From the NCBI GenBank assembly GCA_023433985.1, contig JAEYTN010000250.1:1-6016 (forward strand): 6,016 nucleotides of DNA. Direction: 5' to 3'. A program made the position numbers and the translations under genes. The stretch is from Pseudomonadota bacterium. GTDB taxonomy: Bacteria > Pseudomonadota > Alphaproteobacteria > Rhizobiales > Devosiaceae. This document shows positions 1-6,016 of this stretch, one piece after another; position 1 is the stretch's first letter, and the number at the start of each line of letters is the position of its first letter. The notes under the pieces were generated by a model, which was not told the origin of the DNA, did no database searches, and saw only the letters and a list, made by a program, of their open reading frames with translations.

Positions 1-1782
1 AATTTCTACCTCGAGAGCCAGGCGTCGCTGGCGGTGCCCGGGGAAGACGACGAAGTCACCATTCACGCCTCGACCCAGCACCCGACCGAGATCCAGGTGA
101 TGGTGGCGCAGGTGCTCGGCATCCCGCATGCGGCGGTCACCGTGAACATGCGGCGCATGGGCGGCGGCTTCGGCGGCAAGGAAACGCAGGGCAACCTTTT
201 CGCAGCGGTTGCAGCGATCGCGGCCAAGAAGTTCAACCGCGCCGTGAAGATCCGCCCCGACCGGGATGACGATTTCCAGATCACCGGCAAGCGCCACGAT
301 TTCGTGGTCGACTACGAGGTCGGCTACAACGACGACGGCAAGATCCAGGCGGTGACCGCGACCTATGCGGCGCGTTCCGGGTACTCGGCGGACCTGTCGG
401 GGCCGGTGACCGACCGGGCACTGTTCCACGCCGACAACGCCTACTGGTATCCGGCGGTGCGGGTGAACTCGCTGCCGCTTTTCACCAACACGGTGACGAA
501 CACGGCTTTCCGCGGCTTCGGCGGACCGCAGGGGATCATCGCGGCGGAGCGCTGGATCGCGCATATCGCCTACGAGCTTGGGCTCGACCCGCTGGAAGTC
601 CGCAAGCGCAACTTCTACGGCACCGACGCCGACAACGTGACGCCGTACCACCAGACTGTGGAGGACAATGTCATCCACCGGGTGGTCGACGACCTCGAGA
701 AGTCGTCCGATTACCAGGCGCGCCGAGCGGCGGTACTCGCGTTCAACAAGACCAGCCGGGTGCTCAAGAAGGGCATCGCGCTGACGCCGGTGAAGTTCGG
801 CATCTCGTTCACGGCCACCTGGCACAACCAGGCCGGCGCGCTGATTCATGTCTATCGCGATGGCTCGGTGCACCTGAGCCATGGCGGCACGGAGATGGGG
901 CAGGGGCTACACATCAAGGTGGCGCAGGTGGTGGCCGATGCGTTCGGCATTCCGCTCGACAAGGTGAAGATCACCGCCTCGAACACCGGCAAGGTGCCGA
1001 ACACCTCGGCGACCGCGGCCTCGTCGGGCACCGACCTCAACGGCATGGCGGCCCTCGACGGCTGCAACCAGATCAAGGCGCGCATGGCCGCCCATGCGGC
1101 GAAGATCTACGAGGTCGAGCCGCACGAGGTGGCCTGGGAGTTCGGCGGCATCCGCGCCGGCAAGCAGTTCGTGCCGTTCGAGGAACTGGCCACCAGCTGC
1201 TGGATGAACCGCGTGCAGCTTTCCGCCGCCGGCTTCTACATGACGCCCAAGATCCACTGGGATCGTGGCAACGGCACCGGCCGGCCGTTCTATTACTTCG
1301 CCTATGGCGCGGCTTGTTCCGAAGTGACGATCGACACGCTCACCGGCGAGTACCAGCTGGATCGGGCCGACGTGCTCGAGGATGTCGGCCGTTCGCTCAA
1401 CCCGGCCATCGATATCGGGCAGGTGGAAGGCGGCTTCGTGCAGGGCATGGGCTGGCTCACCACCGAGGAATTGTGGTGGGACGGCAAGGGCCAGCTCCGA
1501 ACCCACGCGCCCTCGACCTACAAGATCCCGCTCGCGTCCGATGTACCGCCGGTGTTCAACGTCTCGCTGGCCGAGTGGTCGGTGAACAAGGAGCCTGCCA
1601 TCGGGCGATCCAAGGCCGTCGGCGAACCGCCGCTGGTGCTGGGCTACTCGGTGGTCGAGGCCATGGCCATGGCGGTGGCATCGGTCGCGGACTACCGGAT
1701 CGACCCGGCGCTCGACATGCCGGCGACGCCGGAGCGGGTGCTGATGGCGGTGGAACGGATGCGGGGTGTCGCCCCCAAATGA
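1..1782 (+). CDS. xdhB: Xanthine dehydrogenase molybdopterin-binding subunit XdhB, 5'-truncated by window edge
   Basis: Large Moco-binding subunit of bacterial xanthine dehydrogenase, a cytoplasmic (alpha-beta)2 enzyme that hydroxylates hypoxanthine to xanthine and xanthine to urate; XdhA carries the Fe-S clusters and FAD. The reading frame is open from base 1, and the first residues NFYLESQ match the family HFYLE-Q motif, so the GTG at 34 is not the start. About 170 N-terminal residues should lie upstream; 593 residues are present. Window-frame residues: Gln26 (STQ motif), RMGGGFGGKE with Glu61, Arg139 in DRALFH, FRGFGG with Phe173, ISFT with Phe270-Thr271, GGTEMGQG (codons 295-302) and Glu542 in VGEPP. 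By alignment from memory these equal bovine Gln767, Glu802, Arg880, Phe914, Phe1009-Thr1010 and Glu1261, the substrate-binding and catalytic set. Retention of both Glu802 and Arg880 equivalents favours a purine oxidiser over an aldehyde oxidase. The stop overlaps the xdhC start as ATGA. Identification is secure. Confidence 0.97.
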   Translation, partial: NFYLESQASLAVPGEDDEVTIHASTQHPTEIQVMVAQVLGIPHAAVTVNMRRMGGGFGGKETQGNLFAAVAAIAAKKFNRAVKIRPDRDDDFQITGKRHDFVVDYEVGYNDDGKIQAVTATYAARSGYSADLSGPVTDRALFHADNAYWYPAVRVNSLPLFTNTVTNTAFRGFGGPQGIIAAERWIAHIAYELGLDPLEVRKRNFYGTDADNVTPYHQTVEDNVIHRVVDDLEKSSDYQARRAAVLAFNKTSRVLKKGIALTPVKFGISFTATWHNQAGALIHVYRDGSVHLSHGGTEMGQGLHIKVAQVVADAFGIPLDKVKITASNTGKVPNTSATAASSGTDLNGMAALDGCNQIKARMAAHAAKIYEVEPHEVAWEFGGIRAGKQFVPFEELATSCWMNRVQLSAAGFYMTPKIHWDRGNGTGRPFYYFAYGAACSEVTIDTLTGEYQLDRADVLEDVGRSLNPAIDIGQVEGGFVQGMGWLTTEELWWDGKGQLRTHAPSTYKIPLASDVPPVFNVSLAEWSVNKEPAIGRSKAVGEPPLVLGYSVVEAMAMAVASVADYRIDPALDMPATPERVLMAVERMRGVAPK

Positions 1783-2663
1783 CCCTTTCCGCCGCGCAGA
1801 TCGATAGCTTCATCGCACGCGCCGGCAGTGTCACATCTGTCATCATTGCCGAACTGACCGCCGTTCGCGGCTCGTCGCCGCGCGAGGCAGGGGCCTTCAT
1901 GCTGGTCTCGGCCACCGAGCAAACCGGCACCATCGGCGGCGGCGCGCTCGAGTACATGGTGATCGACCGGGCGCGGCAGGTGCTGCGCGAGGGCGGGCAC
2001 GAGGATGACCTCGATATCCCGCTCGGCCCCGAGATCGGGCAGTGCTGCGGCGGGCGGGTCGATGTGGCGCTGCGGCGGCTATCCGTCGCCACGGTCGAGC
2101 GGTTGCAGGCGCGGATCGCCGCGGAACTCGCCGCGCGGCCGCATGTCTATCTCTTCGGCTCCGGCCATGTCGGCCACGCGCTGGCCCGGGCCCTCTCGGC
2201 CCTGCCGCTGCGGGTGCACGTCGTCGACACGCGGCCGGACGAGCTCACCGACCTGCCGGCGAACATCGCCACCCACGCGGTGCCGATGCCCGAAGCAGTA
2301 GTCCGCTCGGCGCCGGCAGGATCGTCCTACGTAGTCCTTACCCACGACCACGCGCTGGATTTCCTGATCGCCGCAGAGGCGCTGCAGCGGGCCGACGCGC
2401 CCTATGTCGGCATGGTCGGCTCGAAGACGAAGCGGGCGCGCTTCCGCTCCTGGTATTTGGGCGAGGGCTATCCTGCCGCGGCGCTCGAAAAGCTGGTGCT
2501 GCCGATCGGGGGCAAGGCCTTTCCGGACGGACTTGGAGACAAGCGCCCGGAGGTGATCGCGGCCCTAGCGGCTGCGGAGATTTTGGTCCATTTTGGCCGC
2601 GGGGAAGTCACTGTGAACACGCGGCCGGTCACGACACAGTCGGGAGCCGTTGTTGCAGACTAG
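1779..2663 (+). CDS. xdhC: Xanthine dehydrogenase accessory protein XdhC (Moco sulfuration/insertion chaperone)
   Basis: A 294-residue XdhC/CoxI-family protein. In Rhodobacter capsulatus XdhC binds molybdenum cofactor, promotes its sulfuration with a NifS-type desulfurase and delivers it to XdhB; it is not part of the final enzyme. Visible features: an N-terminal XdhC/CoxI domain with RGSSPREAGAFM (residues 30-41), TIGGGALE (51-58) and the conserved GQCCGG (87-92, paired Cys89-Cys90); then a C-terminal Rossmann-like domain opening with VYLFGSGHVG (123-132), followed by THDHALDF, YVGMVGSKTKRARF and the terminal PIGGK..PD..GDKRPEVIAALAAAEIL block. The ATG at 1779 is chosen because it gives the canonical family N-terminus and overlaps the xdhB stop (ATGA). 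The same frame stays open upstream to 1314, but those 155 codons shadow xdhB and do not look like protein. The Shine-Dalgarno match is poor (GGGG at 1763-1766, 12 nt away), so translation probably depends on coupling to xdhB. Confidence 0.95.
   Translation: MTLSAAQIDSFIARAGSVTSVIIAELTAVRGSSPREAGAFMLVSATEQTGTIGGGALEYMVIDRARQVLREGGHEDDLDIPLGPEIGQCCGGRVDVALRRLSVATVERLQARIAAELAARPHVYLFGSGHVGHALARALSALPLRVHVVDTRPDELTDLPANIATHAVPMPEAVVRSAPAGSSYVVLTHDHALDFLIAAEALQRADAPYVGMVGSKTKRARFRSWYLGEGYPAAALEKLVLPIGGKAFPDGLGDKRPEVIAALAAAEILVHFGRGEVTVNTRPVTTQSGAVVAD
2642..2646 (+). promoter_or_regulatory. Ribosome binding site for the TTG-initiated ABC ATPase
   Basis: GGGAG lies inside the last codons of xdhC. 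It is 3 nt before the TTG at 2650 and 6 nt before the in-frame TTG at 2653, so spacing favours 2653. No ATG or GTG in this frame precedes the conserved ITKRFPGV segment, which makes a TTG start necessary. Confidence 0.6.
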
Positions 2664-4215
2664 CCCTACCCCCCGCCTCGAGCTCAGCGGCATCACCAAG
2701 CGCTTCCCGGGCGTGCTGGCCAACGACGATGTCGGCTTTGCGGTGCTGCCGGGCGAAATCCACGCGTTGCTGGGCGAGAACGGGGCGGGCAAATCCACGC
2801 TCGTCAAGATGATCTACGGCATCATGCAGCCGGATGCGGGCGAAATCCGCTGGAACGGGGAGCCGGTGGTGGTGCCCAACCCCAAGGCGGCGCGGAAGCT
2901 CGGCATCGGCATGGTGTTCCAGCACTTCAGCCTGTTCGAGGCGATGACCGTGCTCGAAAACATCGCGCTCGGCCTCGACGCCAAGGTGCCGGCACGCGAG
3001 CTCGAGGCCAAGACCCGCTCGGTGATGCAGCAATACGGACTCGCGCTCGATCCGCACCGCACCGTTTCCACGCTGTCGGTGGGCGAGCGGCAGCGCATCG
3101 AGATCGTGCGCGCCCTGCTGCTCAACCCCTCGCTGCTGATCATGGACGAGCCCACTTCGGTGCTCACCCCGCAGGAGGTGGAGCAGCTCTTCGTGGTGCT
3201 GCGGCAGCTAGCCAAGGAGGGGTGCTCGATCCTTTACATCTCGCACAAGCTGCACGAGATCAAAGCGCTGTGCGACACGGCGACGATCCTGCGCGGGGGC
3301 AAGCTGGTCGATACCTGCGACCCCAAGGTGGAGACCTCGCGCTCCATGGCCGAGAAGATGATCGGCGCGGGGCTCAAGGAAATCCGCAAGCCCGCGGGAC
3401 GCGCCTTCGGCACCGAGCGGCTGATCGTCAACCGGCTGAATATCCCCGGCGTCGGGCCGTTCGGCATTTCGCTCAACGACATCAGCTTCACGGTCAAGGC
3501 CGGCGAAATCTTCGGCATCGCCGGGGTGGCCGGCAACGGGCAGAACGCGCTGCTGCTGGCGCTCTCGGGCGAGGCACCGTCGCCGGATGCCGACGCGATC
3601 ACCGTAGACGGTGCGCGGGTGGGGCAGCTCACCGCCAAGCAGCGGCGCCTCAAGGGCATGGCGAGCGTGCCCGAGGAACGGAACGGCCATGCCGCCGTGC
3701 CGGAGTTCACGCTTTCCGACAACACCATCCTCACCGCCCGCGACCGGCTCGGCATGGTCAATGGCGGGCTGATCAACACCGGCGCCGCGAAGACCTACGC
3801 CGGCGAGGTGATCACCTCGTTCGCCGTGAAGGCGCTCGGGCCGGGTTCCACCGCCGGGTCGCTCTCGGGCGGCAACCTGCAGAAGTACATCATGGGCCGC
3901 GAAATCCTGCAGAAGCCCGGTGTACTCGTGGTCAGCCAGCCGACCTGGGGTGTCGACGCGGGCGCGGCGGCGGCGATCCACCAGGCGCTGGTCGATCTCG
4001 CGGGGCAGGGCTCCGCCATCGTGGTGATCAGCCAGGACCTCGACGAGCTGCTGTCGCTCTGCGACACGCTGGCGGTGATCAACGGAGGACGCTTGAGCAA
4101 GCCGATGAAGGTGTCAGAGGCCGACATCAACGAGATTGGCCTCCTGATGGGCGGCATCCACGGCGAGGCGGCCCCCGCCGCTGCCGCAGCCCCGGAGCTC
4201 GCCCATGCGCATTAA
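2650..4215 (+). CDS. ABC transporter ATP-binding protein, fused double NBD, nucleoside/purine uptake (YufO/NupA type)
   Basis: Cytoplasmic ATPase that drives import, with both nucleotide-binding domains on one chain (521 residues, normal for the family). NBD1 is complete: Walker A GENGAGKST (42-50), Q-loop Gln91 in VFQHFSLF, signature LSVGE (142-146), Walker B LLIMDEP (162-168) with catalytic Glu167, and H-loop His199. NBD2 keeps the signature LSGGN (405-409) but is degenerate elsewhere: Walker A is GVAGNGQNA (292-300, no Lys), Walker B reads VLVVSQPTWGVD (Ser429-Gln430 in place of Asp-Glu), and the H-loop is SQDLDE. The GVAGNGQ and QPTWGVD forms are typical of COG3845 nucleoside ATPases and separate it from RbsA/MglA sugar ATPases. 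It ends in an Ala/Pro-rich tail. The start is TTG at 2650 or, with better spacing from GGGAG, 2653; it overlaps xdhC by 11-14 nt. The fit to the following two permeases is clear. The substrate, a purine base or nucleoside, is inferred from context. Confidence 0.93.
   Translation: MLQTSPTPRLELSGITKRFPGVLANDDVGFAVLPGEIHALLGENGAGKSTLVKMIYGIMQPDAGEIRWNGEPVVVPNPKAARKLGIGMVFQHFSLFEAMTVLENIALGLDAKVPARELEAKTRSVMQQYGLALDPHRTVSTLSVGERQRIEIVRALLLNPSLLIMDEPTSVLTPQEVEQLFVVLRQLAKEGCSILYISHKLHEIKALCDTATILRGGKLVDTCDPKVETSRSMAEKMIGAGLKEIRKPAGRAFGTERLIVNRLNIPGVGPFGISLNDISFTVKAGEIFGIAGVAGNGQNALLLALSGEAPSPDADAITVDGARVGQLTAKQRRLKGMASVPEERNGHAAVPEFTLSDNTILTARDRLGMVNGGLINTGAAKTYAGEVITSFAVKALGPGSTAGSLSGGNLQKYIMGREILQKPGVLVVSQPTWGVDAGAAAAIHQALVDLAGQGSAIVVISQDLDELLSLCDTLAVINGGRLSKPMKVSEADINEIGLLMGGIHGEAAPAAAAAPELAHAH
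4194..4197 (+). promoter_or_regulatory. Ribosome binding site for permease 1
   Basis: GGAG inside the 3' end of the ATPase gene, 7 nt before the ATG at 4205. It supports that start, which puts the permease start 11 nt inside the upstream gene. Confidence 0.6.
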
Positions 4216-5293
4216 GCTCGAGAAACGGCCCGAGCCGAGCCGCCTGATGGTAGTCGCCACCCCGATCGCGTCGGTGCTGCTCACCATGGCCATCGGCGTG
4301 GTGGTATTCGACCTGCTCGGCATCGACGGCGTGCGTGCGGTGGTCGACATCTTCATCTCGCCGATCCTGCTCAGCTACAAGTGGCAGGATGTGGCGGTGA
4401 AGGCGGCACCGCTGATCATCATCGCGCTCGGCCTGTCGGTGGGCAACCGCGCCAATGTGTGGAACATCGGCGCCGAGGGCCAGTACATCATCGGGGCGCT
4501 GTGCGCGGCCGGCATCGGCCTTGCGGCGGGCACGGCGGGCGGGCCGCTGGTGATCTTCACCATGCTGATTGCCGGCATGGCGGGCGGCACGGCCTGGGCC
4601 ACGGTGCCGGCGGCGCTCAAGACCCGTTTCGGCGTCAACGAGATTCTCTCCAGCCTGATGCTGACCTATGTGGCGGTGCAGGTGCTGGGCTACCTGCTCA
4701 GCGGCCCGTGGAAGAACCCGGAAGGCCGCAATTTCCCGGCCACGGCGCCGCTGCAGCCCGACCAGACGCTGCCGATCCTCTTCCCCGGCACCACGGTTCA
4801 CCTCGGCATTGCGATCGCGCTGGTGCTGCCGTTCGTCTTCTGGCTGGTGTTGTCGCGTTCGGTGTTCGGCTATCAGATCCGGGTGGTCGGTTCGGCCCCC
4901 AATGCCGCGCGGCACGGCGGCTTCGACAACGACCAGACGGTGTGGCTGTCGATGCTGATCGGCGGCTGCATGGCCGGACTTGCCGGCGCGCTGGAGTTTG
5001 CCGGCGCCCTCAAGGTGCTCAACCTCGGCTTTCCCTCGGGCTACGGCTTTACCGCGATCATCGTCGCCTTCCTCGGCCGGCTGCACCCGATCGGCGTGCT
5101 GATCGCCGGCATCGTGCTCGCCATCACTTACGTCGGCGGGCAGGTGGCGCAGACGACGGTGAAGATCCCCAACGCCACCGCTGGCATCTTCCAGGCGCTG
5201 ATGCTGTTCTTCATCCTCGCCAGCGACGTGCTGGTGCGCAACCGCATCTGCATTGTCCGGTCGAACAGACCGGCCGTGGTGGCGGGAGAGTAG
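4205..5293 (+). CDS. ABC transporter permease, nucleoside/purine uptake (YufP/NupB type)
   Basis: Inner-membrane subunit of 362 residues in the BPD_transp_2 (branched-chain amino acid/sugar permease-like) superfamily, COG4603 type. A short basic N-terminus (MRIKLEKRPEPSR) leads into a first hydrophobic segment at about 14-38. Further segments include about 66-80, 94-112, 115-137, 148-166, 198-217, 247-270, 279-305 and 325-343. Family hallmarks are NIGAEGQ (87-93), NEILSSLML (145-153) and the loop GPWKNPEGRNFP (167-178). Later, FGYQIRVVGSAPNAARHGG is the cytoplasmic loop expected to contact the ATPase. It is slightly longer than its partner permease, as usual in this two-permease arrangement. 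It starts 11 nt inside the ATPase gene with a GGAG ribosome site 7 nt upstream. Its pairing with a double-NBD ATPase and a COG1079 permease makes nucleoside or purine transport much more likely than sugar or amino acid transport, although the substrate cannot be read from the sequence. Confidence 0.93.
   Translation: MRIKLEKRPEPSRLMVVATPIASVLLTMAIGVVVFDLLGIDGVRAVVDIFISPILLSYKWQDVAVKAAPLIIIALGLSVGNRANVWNIGAEGQYIIGALCAAGIGLAAGTAGGPLVIFTMLIAGMAGGTAWATVPAALKTRFGVNEILSSLMLTYVAVQVLGYLLSGPWKNPEGRNFPATAPLQPDQTLPILFPGTTVHLGIAIALVLPFVFWLVLSRSVFGYQIRVVGSAPNAARHGGFDNDQTVWLSMLIGGCMAGLAGALEFAGALKVLNLGFPSGYGFTAIIVAFLGRLHPIGVLIAGIVLAITYVGGQVAQTTVKIPNATAGIFQALMLFFILASDVLVRNRICIVRSNRPAVVAGE
5257..5273 (+). other. 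GC-rich hairpin at the 3' end of permease 1
   Basis: Perfect 6-bp inverted repeat CCGGTC / GACCGG around a 5-nt loop (GAACA), lying in the last codons of permease 1 and ending 10 nt before the ribosome site of permease 2. No T-run follows, so it does not look like an intrinsic terminator. It may be incidental in such GC-rich DNA, or may affect translation of the next gene or RNA stability. Confidence 0.35.
5284..5288 (+). promoter_or_regulatory. Ribosome binding site for permease 2
   Basis: GGGAG, 9 nt before the ATG at 5298, at the very end of the permease 1 gene. It supports the chosen start of permease 2. Confidence 0.65.
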
Positions 5294-5297
5294 CGCC

Positions 5298-6016
5298 ATG
5301 TTCACGGCAGATTTCTTCATCCTCGCCTTCATGACCATCGTCGGCATCTCGACCCCCATCCTGCTCGCCGGGCTCGGCGAACTGGTGGTGGAAAAGGCCG
5401 GGGTGCTGAACCTGGGCGTCGAGGGTATGATGCTGGTTGGGGCCATTTCCGGCTTTGCAGCAACCGTCTTCACCGGCAATCCCTGGCTCGGCGTCGTGGC
5501 CGCTGCCATTGCCGGCGCTGCCGCCGCCATGATCTTCGGCTTCCTGACGCTGACGCTGAACTCCAACCAGGTGGCGACCGGCCTTGCCCTCACCATTTTC
5601 GGCACCGGCGTCTCCTCGCTGATCGGCACGGCGTTCGTCGGTCGCATCGTGGCGCCCTTCGGCTCGATCTTCCCGCCGGGGCTGGCCCGCGACCCGGTGC
5701 TCAAGGTGATCTTTGGCTACTCGCCCATCGTCTACTTCTCGTTCGTGATGGTGGCGCTGGTCTGGTGGTTCCTCAAATCCACCCGTTCCGGGCTGATCCT
5801 GCGGGCCGTGGGCGAGAACGACCTCAGCGCCCATTCCATCGGCTATTCGGTCATCGGCGTGCGCTATCTCGCCGTCGCCTTCGGCGGCGCCATGGCGGGC
5901 ATCGGCGGGGCCTATTTCTCGCTCGTCATCACGCCGATGTGGGCCGAACGCATGACGGCCGGGCGCGGCTGGATCGCGCTGGCGCTGGTGGTGTTCGCCA
6001 GCTGGCGGGCGCCGCG
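5298..6016 (+). CDS. ABC transporter permease, nucleoside/purine uptake (YufQ/NupC type), 3'-truncated by window edge
   Basis: Second inner-membrane permease of the same transporter, COG1079 type. The frame is open from ATG 5298 to the end of the window: 239 codons of a family usually about 300 residues long, so roughly the last fifth is missing. Hallmarks: a hydrophobic N-terminus (residues 6-27) followed by GELVVEKAGVLNLGVEGMML (27-46), the conserved NQVATGLALT (90-99), the coupling-loop stretch RSGLILRAVGEND, and TAGRGWIALALVVFA from residue 220, a signature near the end of this family. Hydrophobic segments lie at about 6-27, 45-59, 63-87, 93-112, 144-160 and 190-211. It starts 4 nt after the permease 1 stop, with GGGAG 9 nt upstream, so it belongs to the same operon. 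Together with permease 1 it should form the heterodimeric membrane channel; the substrate is inferred only from the adjacent xdh genes and family. Confidence 0.93.
   Translation, partial: MFTADFFILAFMTIVGISTPILLAGLGELVVEKAGVLNLGVEGMMLVGAISGFAATVFTGNPWLGVVAAAIAGAAAAMIFGFLTLTLNSNQVATGLALTIFGTGVSSLIGTAFVGRIVAPFGSIFPPGLARDPVLKVIFGYSPIVYFSFVMVALVWWFLKSTRSGLILRAVGENDLSAHSIGYSVIGVRYLAVAFGGAMAGIGGAYFSLVITPMWAERMTAGRGWIALALVVFASWRAP

Noticed and set aside
34..36. GTG as the start of xdhB
   Set aside because: The frame is open to base 1, and the codons before 34 encode a conserved XdhB segment (NFYLESQASLA), so the gene begins outside the window.
907..1506. Minus-strand open frame of 199 codons within xdhB
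   Set aside because: Antisense shadow of a well-conserved coding region, with no plausible protein features of its own.
1314..1778. Upstream extension of the xdhC frame (155 codons)
   Set aside because: It overlaps xdhB in another frame and its translation is Gly/Arg/Ala-rich noise. The family-typical XdhC start is the ATG at 1779.
3222..4247. Plus-strand open frame of 341 codons inside the ATPase gene
   Set aside because: Out-of-frame shadow with Arg/Gly/His-rich composition and no motifs. The ATPase motifs are all in the 2650-4215 frame.
5257..5273. Intrinsic terminator between the permeases
   Set aside because: A stem-loop is present but no T-rich run follows, and the next gene begins 24 nt later with its own ribosome site in an evident operon.
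4381..5334. Plus-strand open frame of 317 codons inside permease 1
   Set aside because: Overlaps a clear membrane protein; the translation is Arg/Gly/His-rich with no hydrophobic segments or family motifs.
4127..5704. Long open frame (525 codons) on the minus strand
   Set aside because: It lies antisense to the two permeases. Its translation is an Arg/His/Asp/Gln-rich low-complexity string without domains, the usual complement shadow of GC-rich coding DNA. The opposite strand encodes recognisable membrane proteins.

Overview
The window is a dense, GC-rich (roughly two thirds G+C by eye), all-forward-strand stretch of a bacterial chromosome. It holds five consecutive genes with almost no non-coding DNA. 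Codon third positions are mostly G or C. Xanthine dehydrogenase genes of the Rhodobacter/Rhizobium type sit beside a BMP-family nucleoside ABC transporter, which suggests an alphaproteobacterium, most likely of the Rhizobiales/Hyphomicrobiales (for example a Devosia-like lineage). The genus is a guess from gene content and style, not something the sequence proves.

Layout. (1) 1-1782: the C-terminal three quarters of xdhB, the molybdenum-cofactor subunit of xanthine dehydrogenase, cut by the left edge. (2) 1779-2663: xdhC, the Moco-sulfuration/insertion chaperone, overlapping xdhB by ATGA. (3) 2650-4215: a double-NBD ABC ATPase starting at a TTG inside the end of xdhC. (4) 4205-5293: the first inner-membrane permease, overlapping the ATPase by 11 nt. 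(5) 5298-6016: the second permease, cut by the right edge. No stretch near 300 bases lacks a gene; the only gap between genes is 4 nt (5294-5297).

How the genes fit together. XdhB, with an XdhA expected upstream, oxidises hypoxanthine and xanthine to urate. XdhC matures the enzyme. The transporter (one fused two-domain ATPase plus two dissimilar permeases) matches the YufOPQ/NupABC nucleoside-uptake architecture and probably supplies purines or purine nucleosides. The overlaps imply one polycistronic mRNA with translational coupling. The promoter, xdhA and the periplasmic BMP-type binding protein lie outside the window.

I see no previously undescribed system: no mobile element, CRISPR array, RNA gene or unexplained protein. 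The points worth a second look are the compact coupling of enzyme and transporter, the TTG start, the catalytically degenerate second nucleotide-binding domain (a family trait), and a small GC-rich hairpin just before the second permease.
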